Virus record (IMG/VR): IMGVR_UViG_3300011118_002165
Coordinates: 1-58,632 of that record
DNA: 58,632 nucleotides
DNA from: a virus
Direction: 5' to 3' (one strand)
This document shows, one piece after another, positions 8,367 through 16,343 of the stretch (positions are counted from its first letter, which is position 1; each line of letters starts with the position of its first letter). The position numbers were made by a program, and so were the translations under genes. The notes under the pieces are model-generated. The model worked only from the letters and a program-made list of their open reading frames with translations. It was not told where the DNA came from and did no database searches.

Positions 8367-11300
8367 CCTGCCCTCCTTCAAGGAGGACCACATCTCGCAG
8401 GTACCGGCGTTGGAGCTGCTTCAGAAGCTGCAACCCGGGTACGACTATCTCAGCCAGGCGAAAGTAGTTGAGCTGCGCGGTGGCCGGCTGGGCGGGGTGT
8501 TGCTCGAGACAGTGCTGGCTCAGCAGTTGCGGAAGATCAACGCCATTCGGTTCAAAGGACGAGAGTATCCCTTCAGTGAGGGTAACATCCTGGCGGCCGT
8601 GCAGGCGCTGAAGGACGTGGCCGACGGAGGACTGATCCAAGCCAACGAGAGAGTCTACGACCTGCTGACGCTGGGCAAGGCGATGCCCCAGTCCATCGAC
8701 GGGGACACCAAGAGCTTCCAGCTCGACTACATCGATTGGCGACACCCGGAGAACAACGTCTACCACGTGACCGAGGAGTTCGCAGTCGAACGGACCGGCA
8801 GCCATGAGACGCGCCGACCCGACGTGGTGCTGTTCGTCAACGGCATTCCCTTGGTCGTGATCGAGTGCAAACGCCCTGACCTGAAAGACCCGATCGAGCA
8901 GGCGGTCAGCCAGCAGATCCGCAACCAGCAGCGTGACCAGATCCCGCGGCTGTTTCACTACGCCCAGCTCCTGCTGGCGGTCTCGAAGAACGAGGCCACG
9001 TACGCCACCGTGGGCACGCCGGCGAAGTTTTGGTCTGTGTGGAAGGAGCATGGAGGCGAGGATGCGGCCGTGGCGGGAGTGATCGCCCGGCCGTTGGCCG
9101 AGCAGCAAAGAGGCCAGCTGTTCAGTGAGAGGTTCCGGTACGTGCGGGAGTACTTCGAGGCCTTGGAGCGCGATGGCCGGGAGGTAACGGAGCAAGACCG
9201 GGCCCTGCACGCGCTGTGCAGGCCGGAGCGGCTGCTGGAGTTGGTGTACCGGTTCATGCTCTACGATGCAGGGGAGAAGAAGGTCGCCCGGCATCAGCAA
9301 TACTTCTGCGTGAACAGGATCATGGACCGGATTCGCCGCAAGCAGCGCGACGGCACGCGTAGAGGCGGCGTGGTGTGGCACACCCAGGGCAGCGGCAAGA
9401 GCCTGACGATGGTCATGCTGGCCGAGGCGATCGCGTTGGAGGGCGGGATCGACGACTACAAGATCATCCTGGTGACCGACCGGGTGGACTTGGATGACCA
9501 GATCTACAAGACCTTCCACCACTGCGGCACGCTGCCTGTGCAGGCGAAGACCGGCAAGCATCTGGCCGAGCTTCTGCGGGACAACAAGGCCCGGATCATC
9601 ACCACGGTCATCGACAAGTTCGAGCTGGCGGTTGGCAAGGCAGGCGTGCGGGATGAGAGCCCGGACGTTTTCGTCCTGGTCGACGAGGGCCATCGGAGCC
9701 AGACGGGCAAGTTCGGGCAGTTTGGCACACTGCACACCAACATGCGTAAGGCGATGCCGAATGCCTGCTTCATCGCCTTCACCGGTACGCCGCTGCTGAA
9801 AGGCGAGAGGAACACGATCTCGACGTTTGGCGGTCTGATCGACACCTACACCATCGAGCAGGCGGTGAAGGACAGAGCGGTCGTGCCGTTGCTGTACGAA
9901 GGCCGGCATGTTGACCAGCGCGTCGACACGGAGTCCATCGATGAGTGGTTCGACCGCATCACAGAGAACCTGAGCAGGGAGCAGAAGGCCGACCTGAAGA
10001 AGAAGTTCGCTACCACCGACCAACTGAACAAAGCCCGGCAGAAGGTCATGCGGATCGCGTGGGACGTGGGCGAGCATTTCCGAGACAATTGGCAGGGAAC
10101 ACCGTACAAGGCACAGCTGGTGGCTCAGGACAAAGCGACGGCCCTGCTGTACAAGCGGTTCCTCGATGATTTCGGGATGGTCAGCAGTGAGGTACTCATC
10201 TCCGGGCCGGACGAGCGCGAAGGCGAGGAGGATGTCCACGAGGCGGCCAAAGACAAGGACGAAGAGGCCGCGAAGGATAAGGAGAGGATCAAAGCCTTCT
10301 GGACGGCGATGATGGCCAAGTATGGCAGTGAAAGGGAGTACAACCGCCAGGTCATCAGCGCCTTCAAGCATGCCGAGCAGCCTGAGATCATCATCGTCGT
10401 CGACAAGTTGTTGACCGGCTTCGATGCCCCCCGCAACACGGTGCTGTACCTGACCCGCAGGCTGACTGGCCACACGCTGCTCCAGGCTATCGCTCGCGTG
10501 AACCGGCTCTACGACGGTAAGGACTTCGGGTACATCATCGACTACCGGGGGGTGCTTCAGAATCTCGATGAAGCCCTGGACATCTACGGGCAGCTCGCCG
10601 AGTTCGACCGGGACGGGCTGGCCGACCTGTGCACGGCCCTGACGGATGTGGACGTCGAGGTGCAGAAGCTGCCCCAGCGACATTCAGACCTCTGGGATCT
10701 GTTCAAGGCCGTCCGGAACCGGCGGGATGAAGAGGCCTACGAGCGGCTGCTGGCCGACGAGGAGTTGCGGGCGAGGTTCTATGAGCGGCTGAGCGCCTAC
10801 TCCCGCGCGCTGGCGATTGCCCTGTCGTCATCGGCGTTCCTGGAGGAAACACCGGATGGCAAGCTCGCCAAGTACAGAGAGGACCTGCGGTTCTTCATGA
10901 AGCTCCGGACGTCGGTGCGGAAGCGCTACGCCGAGGTGGTGGATTTCAAGGAGTATGAGGCCCGCATCCAGAAGCTGGTGGACCAGCACGTCGGCACGGG
11001 CGAGGTGGAGAAGATCACCGACCTGGTGAACATCTTCGACGCCGACGCGTTCGCCAAGGAGGTCGAGAAGCTCGGCAGCACGGCCTCCAAGGCCGACACC
11101 ATTGCCTACCGCACGAAACGGACCATCCATGACCGCATGCAGGAAGACCCGGCGTTCTACCGGCGGTTCTCGGAGATGCTGGAGGACGCCATCCGGGCGT
11201 TTCGGGAGCAGCGGTTCTCCGACGCCGAGTATCTGCGCAAGGTCGCGGAGATCGCCGAGAAGGTGAAGAACCGGACCGGTGACGATGTTCCTGAGGCATT

Positions 11301-11604
11301 GGCACATCATGACGTGGCGAAGGCGTTCTTCGGAGTCCTGCAGGAGGTCTTCGCCGAGCACGAGGGGGACGGCTTCGAGCCCCGTTCGGCAGGTACGGCG
11401 GCGAGCCTTGCCATCGACGAGATCGTCCAGCGGAACCGCATTGTCAACTGGAAGAACAACACGGACGTGCAGAATCGGATGATGGGCGCGATTGAGGATT
11501 ACCTTTTCGAGTTGCAGGAGGAGCAAGGGCTGGAGCTGACCTTCGAGGACATCGACCGCATTCTGGAGATGGTCCTGGACATCGCACGGACACGGTATGC
11601 CTGA
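8347..11604 (+). CDS. hsdR: Type I restriction enzyme motor/nuclease subunit
   Basis: The 1085-aa HsdR translocates DNA with ATP and cleaves it when non-self DNA is bound by HsdM/HsdS. The N-terminal PD-(D/E)XK nuclease is visible as RRPDVVLFVNG followed by VVIECKRP (about 157-178). SF2 motor motifs follow: Walker A QGSGKS near 348, DEGH near 447, FTGTPL near 478 and a late motif ARVNRLYDGKDFGYIIDY. The C-terminal 350 residues form the helical HsdM-binding region. The start overlaps the upstream gene by 20 nt; an alternative ATG lies at 8356. The stop overlaps the metallopeptidase gene by 8 nt. Confidence 0.95.
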   Translation: MTTMSHDLPSFKEDHISQVPALELLQKLQPGYDYLSQAKVVELRGGRLGGVLLETVLAQQLRKINAIRFKGREYPFSEGNILAAVQALKDVADGGLIQANERVYDLLTLGKAMPQSIDGDTKSFQLDYIDWRHPENNVYHVTEEFAVERTGSHETRRPDVVLFVNGIPLVVIECKRPDLKDPIEQAVSQQIRNQQRDQIPRLFHYAQLLLAVSKNEATYATVGTPAKFWSVWKEHGGEDAAVAGVIARPLAEQQRGQLFSERFRYVREYFEALERDGREVTEQDRALHALCRPERLLELVYRFMLYDAGEKKVARHQQYFCVNRIMDRIRRKQRDGTRRGGVVWHTQGSGKSLTMVMLAEAIALEGGIDDYKIILVTDRVDLDDQIYKTFHHCGTLPVQAKTGKHLAELLRDNKARIITTVIDKFELAVGKAGVRDESPDVFVLVDEGHRSQTGKFGQFGTLHTNMRKAMPNACFIAFTGTPLLKGERNTISTFGGLIDTYTIEQAVKDRAVVPLLYEGRHVDQRVDTESIDEWFDRITENLSREQKADLKKKFATTDQLNKARQKVMRIAWDVGEHFRDNWQGTPYKAQLVAQDKATALLYKRFLDDFGMVSSEVLISGPDEREGEEDVHEAAKDKDEEAAKDKERIKAFWTAMMAKYGSEREYNRQVISAFKHAEQPEIIIVVDKLLTGFDAPRNTVLYLTRRLTGHTLLQAIARVNRLYDGKDFGYIIDYRGVLQNLDEALDIYGQLAEFDRDGLADLCTALTDVDVEVQKLPQRHSDLWDLFKAVRNRRDEEAYERLLADEELRARFYERLSAYSRALAIALSSSAFLEETPDGKLAKYREDLRFFMKLRTSVRKRYAEVVDFKEYEARIQKLVDQHVGTGEVEKITDLVNIFDADAFAKEVEKLGSTASKADTIAYRTKRTIHDRMQEDPAFYRRFSEMLEDAIRAFREQRFSDAEYLRKVAEIAEKVKNRTGDDVPEALAHHDVAKAFFGVLQEVFAEHEGDGFEPRSAGTAASLAIDEIVQRNRIVNWKNNTDVQNRMMGAIEDYLFELQEEQGLELTFEDIDRILEMVLDIARTRYA

Positions 11605-12322
11605 TCCAGCCCGCCAAACCGTGTTTGTCGAGTACGGCGGACAGCACATCTCCGTGGACGTGGAATTCCGACTGCGGAAGCGACTATCGATTTCTGTGCA
11701 TCCGGATGGGTCGGTGACCGCGCTGGCCCCGTCGGATCGGTCCCTGGAAGACGTGCTTGCGCATCTGCGCCGTCGGCGGGCGTGGATCGCGAAGCAGCGT
11801 CGTCACTTCGAGAAGTACCAGCCTCTGCCGGAGGAGAAGCGGTACGTTTCCGGGGAGACGCACCTGTACCTAGGCCGACAGTACCGTCTCCGAATTCGGC
11901 AGGCGGATGAGGCCGCGGCGAAGCTCATCGGGCGGTTCTTCAACGTGCATGTGCCCCGCCCCGATGAGCCACAGGCCGTTGCCGCGGCCATGGATGCATG
12001 GTACCGGGAGCATGCGGAATCACTTTTGCGCGACCGACTGGATCGCTGCCTTGAGTCGGCGGCTTCGCTGAGGCTGACTGAGGTGAGCCTGCGAGTCAGG
12101 CCGATGAGACGACGCTGGGGGAGCTGCTCGGAGGCGGGCACAATCACACTCAACGTGGACCTGGTCAAAGCGCCGCTGCACTGCATCGACTACGTGATCA
12201 TGCATGAGCTGTGCCACCTGCGTGTTCACGACCACAGCCCAGCGTTCTTCCGATTGCTTGGCCGTTGCATGCCGGATTGGCAAGCAAGGAAGCAACGTCT
12301 GGAAACGGTTGTGCTGCGATAG
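11597..12322 (+). CDS. YgjP-like zinc metallopeptidase (DUF45/WLM family) at the end of the R-M operon
   Basis: The 241-aa protein has the YgjP family layout: an N-terminal beta-rich part (YGGQHISVDVEF, RKRLSISVHPDGSV), a central helix, the conserved RRWGSCSEAGTITLNVDL segment and the zinc site VIMHELCHLRVHDHSPAFF, in which HELCH supplies the two histidines and the catalytic glutamate. YgjP-like genes are frequent companions of type I R-M operons, but the role there is not established; turnover or activation of HsdR is a plausible inference. It overlaps hsdR by 8 nt and is the last gene of the defence operon. Only 35 nt separate it from the convergent phage tail gene. Confidence 0.88.
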   Translation: MPDPARQTVFVEYGGQHISVDVEFRLRKRLSISVHPDGSVTALAPSDRSLEDVLAHLRRRRAWIAKQRRHFEKYQPLPEEKRYVSGETHLYLGRQYRLRIRQADEAAAKLIGRFFNVHVPRPDEPQAVAAAMDAWYREHAESLLRDRLDRCLESAASLRLTEVSLRVRPMRRRWGSCSEAGTITLNVDLVKAPLHCIDYVIMHELCHLRVHDHSPAFFRLLGRCMPDWQARKQRLETVVLR

Positions 12323-12357
12323 CCATACTGCCTACGGCGTCCACGGGAAGCGGGAAG

Positions 12358-14820
12358 TCATTCGTGCTCGAAGTCCCACGCCGCGACGGCGTACCAGGTG
12401 GCGTAGGACGCCTCGTAGCCCCAGGTTCCGTCGGGCGGGAACTCGGTTGGGCGGTCGAGGGTGCCGAAGCGGTCGGTGCTGTAGTGCGGGTCGGCGGTCG
12501 GCACGTGCCAGTCGGTGCGCCAGAGGTTCTGCTTGTCCTGGACCCAGCCTTCGCCGAAGTGGTGGAAGGTCTCTTCGTACCACGGCTCGGTCGGCACGAA
12601 GAACCACTCCATCGTCGCGTACATGCCGGGATCCAGGCCGGTGACGCGGCCCCATGGGCTGCCGCGCCAGGCATAACCGTCGGCGTCTGTGCCCTCGTAT
12701 GGTCCCCAGCCGGACTCCCACGAGCTGGTCTCCCACCAGAGCGAGCCGCTTGGGAACCACGAGCGGCGGAGGATCGCGTCGCCGTCCGGGCCCTGGCCGA
12801 AGGTGCAGACGTGGCGGGTCTTCTTCAGGAGGGCGATGGCGGCGTGGAGTTCGTTGAAGACCCACGGGCCGATGAAGTCGCCGTGGCGGGCGCGGCCGTG
12901 GGTGGTCACGAGGTCGGGCTTGGCGGTCTGGTCGGCGGCGAGCCGCCAGGCCGTGCCGTCGTGCTCCATCAGCTTGCCGCTGAGATTCGCCCAGTCGTCG
13001 GCGGTGCGGAGGTGGTCGCGGCCGATGTACATCCGCCAGCTTGAGCCCTGAAGGCCAGGATGCACGCGGACGACGGTGCCCTCCGGGGCGTCGAGGAACG
13101 TCCAGCCGCCCGGGTCGTCGTCCCAGCGGGCGATCTTGCCGTCCTGACCTTCCCAGTCGCCCGTCGCGCCGAAGGCGATGGCGTAGTAGAAGCCGTCTTG
13201 TGGACTGGCTGGCGGCTTGTTGCGGATGGCGTCCACGAGGTAGTCCCACGTCTTCGCCCATGTCGCCAGCGACCCGTTGTTGTGGTAGGAGGGGAAGAGG
13301 TAGCGGAAGCCCGTCTCTCGCGGCAGGGCCATGTACGCCATCTGTGTGCCGGCGATCCGGTGGGCCTGGTAGTGGTCCGAGCCCTCTCCGCCGTACACCC
13401 AGTAGGAGCCGTTCCACCGGGCACGAAGGCCGCCCATGCCCTCCCAAGCGCCCGTGGCGCCCGCGGCGACGAGGTACACGTCCGACGTGTTTGGGCTGGC
13501 CGGCGGGTCGGTTCGCGGCGGTTCGGCCGAGATAAGGTAGCGCCACCAGTCGTCGGCGACGCGGGACCAGTAGCGGGCCTTCTGCCCGGCCACACCCGGG
13601 GCGCCGATCGCGGCGATCTCCCGCGGGAAGCGGCGCGTGAAGCCGGTGGGGTAGTTCTCCCACCGGCCGGCCTGCACGACGAGCGTGGCCTCGATGTCCC
13701 GCATGGGGTAGCTGTTGCCCGGCGGCGTCCACTGGCCGGTGCCGCCCGTGGCGTTGACCTGGACGGCGTGGCCATCGTCGGGCGTCTCGAACGTCCAGTA
13801 GTAGTAAGCGGGGTCGCCGTCGGGGTCGTAGACGCACTCGGCGATCTGATTGGCGTGGCCGGCCCAGTCGCCTGTCGGGGCCCACATGACGGCGAACCGC
13901 TCGCCGACGTGGGCGTAGCCGGGGCTGTACGGCGGCGCGAAGCCGTAGCCGGTGAGCACCTCGTTCACCGCGCGCAGCCCGGCCGCGGCGCGGAGGCGGT
14001 TCAGACTCATCATCGGGATCGCCGCGAGGATGCCGTCGATGTCGGCGGCTTGGGGAAAGTCCACCGTGTTGACGTACTTGCCGGCCCCGGCAAGCTCCTC
14101 GGTATGCGCCTGGAGCACCCCCCACGCGGTCTGGCCGAAGTGGTAGCTGTCGTACGGGCTGGCGCTCTGGACCTGCCAGCCTTGCCAGCGGGGCCCCGTG
14201 CTGTTGTACGTCAGGACGGACTCGTCGTCCGTGCGGACCGTGCAGTACGTCCCCGGCGTGGCGAGCTCCCAGCCGCCGGTGGTCTTCGTGGCGAGCGTGT
14301 GGCTGTGGCCGGCCCATTCGCTTTCCGCGTCGGCGTCGAGGACGGCGTACGTATCGCCAATCTCGGCATCCTCGGGCGGCCGGCGGGCCGCGGCCTTCAC
14401 GTCATGCGACGCGACGACCACGCGGTACCAATGCCCGCCTTCGCGCCACTGCCCGCCCGTCAGCCAGATGATCCGCCCATCGGGCAGCTCGTACCCTCCA
14501 TAGTTGTAGCCGCCGAACGTCCAGTAGCCGGGATCGCCGGCATGCCAGGTCGCGAGTGTGTTGGGGTGGCCCGCCCACGCGCCGGTCGGGGCGTCCGCTG
14601 TGGCGTACTGCGCCCCGTCGGCAGGCGCTCCGGGCGGGTCGTTCTGCCAGCCGTCCAGCCAGCCGTTGGCGGCGTAGGGGTTGTCGAGGTAGTCCCGCCA
14701 GTTCTTCTCGCGGCCGTACGCGGCCTTGTACCGCTCATTGAGGGCGTCTGCGAACTGACCGGTGAAGTCGATGTGCGTCCAGTCGGTTCCCGCGTTGGCA
14801 GGCAGGCCCGTCCATCCCAT
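12358..14820 (-). CDS. Large phage tail fibre/receptor-binding protein with DUF2793-like repeats
   Basis: The 820-aa protein contains at least five copies of a motif in the style GATGAWEGMGGLRARW or GATGDWEGQDGKIARW followed by an aromatic GWTF strand and a P-x-G-T turn. This matches the repeat of DUF2793-type phage tail proteins. The remaining sequence is rich in Trp, Gly, Asp and Tyr, as in carbohydrate-binding tail domains. It is the last gene of the virion operon, downstream of the tape measure, where tail-tip and fibre genes normally lie. The ATG at 14820 follows a GGGAG site; longer upstream reading is arginine-rich and unlike a protein. Binding partner unknown. Confidence 0.75.
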   Translation of the reverse strand: MGWTGLPANAGTDWTHIDFTGQFADALNERYKAAYGREKNWRDYLDNPYAANGWLDGWQNDPPGAPADGAQYATADAPTGAWAGHPNTLATWHAGDPGYWTFGGYNYGGYELPDGRIIWLTGGQWREGGHWYRVVVASHDVKAAARRPPEDAEIGDTYAVLDADAESEWAGHSHTLATKTTGGWELATPGTYCTVRTDDESVLTYNSTGPRWQGWQVQSASPYDSYHFGQTAWGVLQAHTEELAGAGKYVNTVDFPQAADIDGILAAIPMMSLNRLRAAAGLRAVNEVLTGYGFAPPYSPGYAHVGERFAVMWAPTGDWAGHANQIAECVYDPDGDPAYYYWTFETPDDGHAVQVNATGGTGQWTPPGNSYPMRDIEATLVVQAGRWENYPTGFTRRFPREIAAIGAPGVAGQKARYWSRVADDWWRYLISAEPPRTDPPASPNTSDVYLVAAGATGAWEGMGGLRARWNGSYWVYGGEGSDHYQAHRIAGTQMAYMALPRETGFRYLFPSYHNNGSLATWAKTWDYLVDAIRNKPPASPQDGFYYAIAFGATGDWEGQDGKIARWDDDPGGWTFLDAPEGTVVRVHPGLQGSSWRMYIGRDHLRTADDWANLSGKLMEHDGTAWRLAADQTAKPDLVTTHGRARHGDFIGPWVFNELHAAIALLKKTRHVCTFGQGPDGDAILRRSWFPSGSLWWETSSWESGWGPYEGTDADGYAWRGSPWGRVTGLDPGMYATMEWFFVPTEPWYEETFHHFGEGWVQDKQNLWRTDWHVPTADPHYSTDRFGTLDRPTEFPPDGTWGYEASYATWYAVAAWDFEHE

Positions 14821-14834
14821 GGCACACGTTCTCC

Positions 14835-15485
14835 CTACGACGGCGGGTTGCCGTGCATCCGCACGAAGTCCCAGACCTCTTTGACGCCTTCGCCCGTGCC
14901 CTGGGCCTGGAGGACCTCGTACTCGGCCGGGTCGGTCGGTCGCCAGGGCGCGACGCCCAACAGGACGACCGCCCATCGCTCTCCGACGCCCGGCTGCTTC
15001 CAGAGGACCCGAGCCGCGCCGTGCTGGCGGGAGGCCAGCTTCGCAACGCTTTCGTCGAGAACGTCGGCGTACGTGTGCGCCTCGTCGGTGACCTCGACCT
15101 TCACGGGCGTGAGGCCCTGGATGTAAGCCCGGCCGACCTTTTGGCCGGCGATGGGCTCGGTGAGGATGACGAACTGCCCGGCATGCTTGTCCTCGTCGGG
15201 TGTGCGGCCCTCGAAGGCGAACGGCTCGCGGAGAAAGGCGTCCTCGTCGTCCGTTGGGTCGAACAGCACGTCCTCGATGCCCAACACGGCGAAGCGGTCG
15301 CGATCGGCGTAACTGGTGTTCTTCACCGGGACCGTGATCGCACTGGGCGAGAAACGCAGCTCGCCGCCCGGCCGGCCGAACTGGCGGGCCAGGTGGGTAT
15401 TGGCGGCGTCGGCGAAGCTGTTCCAGTGTTCGGCCCGGAAGGTAATCTTCTGGCCGCGTTTGACCTTGGGAACCTGGTTCGCCAT
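14835..15485 (-). CDS. Hypothetical phage tail-region protein
   Basis: A 216-aa protein beginning MANQVPKVKRGQKITFRAEHWN, with beta-strand-rich sequence and no recognised catalytic motif. The start has a strong GGGAGG ribosome site. It is encoded between the 279-aa tail protein and the terminal fibre gene. The N-terminal text (KRGQKITFRAEHWNSFADAANTH) resembles proteins found beside tail fibres in other planctomycete prophages, and the later segment (AGQFVILTEPIAGQKVGRAYIQG) looks like a small beta barrel. A distal tail or baseplate component is the likeliest role. Confidence 0.6.
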   Translation of the reverse strand: MANQVPKVKRGQKITFRAEHWNSFADAANTHLARQFGRPGGELRFSPSAITVPVKNTSYADRDRFAVLGIEDVLFDPTDDEDAFLREPFAFEGRTPDEDKHAGQFVILTEPIAGQKVGRAYIQGLTPVKVEVTDEAHTYADVLDESVAKLASRQHGAARVLWKQPGVGERWAVVLLGVAPWRPTDPAEYEVLQAQGTGEGVKEVWDFVRMHGNPPS

Positions 15486-15488
15486 CGC

Positions 15489-16328
15489 TTACCCTCCCGG
15501 CGCCTCGGGCGGTTCGAGATCCGCGAAGTCGCCGGCGTCGTACACCCGCTCGACGTGCACAGCCACGGGCCGCTTGACCAGGCGCTTGGGATTGGCCGAC
15601 TCGTCCACCTCCTCGGCGTACTCGACCCAGAGGTACTCCCAGCCCTTCTTGTCGATGTCGGAGATGTCACCGACGGTCAGGCCCGTGGCGTTGGGGCTGG
15701 CGGCGAAGCTGAAGGTGATCTCCCAGTCCCCACGGCCGCGCTTCGAGCCGCTGGCACCCAGGAACAGCACCTCGCCTTCGGCGAAGCCGCCCCAGGCGGC
15801 GTTGTTCGTCTTGCCCGTCAGGCGGAAGAGCTTGCCCTTGTACTCGTTCGTGACGCGGCTGTCGGCGATGAGGTGCGTCTCGCTGAACCGATAGACCGGC
15901 ACGGTGACGTCCACGCCCTCGATGCCGTCGGGCGTGACGCCGATCGCGCCCTTGTAGTCGGCGGCCGTCTTGTCCGGCGGGGCGAAGCTGGCGACGTGGG
16001 CCTTGGCCTGTGTGATGTGCTGGCTACCGCCGCCGGTGTCGAAGCTGTAGGACGACTCGCCTTCCTCCAACTCCTCGTCCGGCGGGCGGTACTGGACCGT
16101 CGCCTCCCAGTGCCACGGCCCGGCCGGCTCCAAGGTGATCTCGCCACGCTCCAGCTCGTTGTGCGTGGTCGGGGCCTGCTGGCGGACGGCCTGTGTCGCG
16201 AGAAGCTCGTCGTCGGTGCCCCTGACGAGGAAATGCCGCTCGACGGACAGGAGCTCCTGGTCCGCGTCGCCCTGGCCGCTGTCCTTCGTCGGGCGGCTGA
16301 GGTACTTTTCCTCGACGGTGATGGGCAT
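15489..16328 (-). CDS. Hypothetical phage tail protein downstream of the tape measure
   Basis: The 279-aa product is beta-rich with many Thr, Gly and aromatic residues, including YQYRPP-like and SYSFDTGGGSQHIT segments, and an acidic EEDxSAN-type C-terminal part. Its place immediately after the tape measure gene is where distal tail proteins are encoded in siphoviruses, and it lies only 15 nt from the tape measure start-side neighbour and 3 nt from the next gene, so it is translated in the same operon. I cannot assign a named family with confidence. Confidence 0.6.
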   Translation of the reverse strand: MPITVEEKYLSRPTKDSGQGDADQELLSVERHFLVRGTDDELLATQAVRQQAPTTHNELERGEITLEPAGPWHWEATVQYRPPDEELEEGESSYSFDTGGGSQHITQAKAHVASFAPPDKTAADYKGAIGVTPDGIEGVDVTVPVYRFSETHLIADSRVTNEYKGKLFRLTGKTNNAAWGGFAEGEVLFLGASGSKRGRGDWEITFSFAASPNATGLTVGDISDIDKKGWEYLWVEYAEEVDESANPKRLVKRPVAVHVERVYDAGDFADLEPPEAPGG

Positions 16329-16343
16329 CCGTGCCGTCCCTTC

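Noticed and set aside
8314-10683. Long (789-codon) open frame on the - strand opposite hsdR
   Set aside because: Antisense shadow of hsdR; composition follows third-position GC bias, no recognisable domain, and hsdR is clearly real.
12323-12357. Possible left attachment site (CTACGGC also near 53349)
   Set aside because: Only seven bases shared with the right flank, expected by chance.
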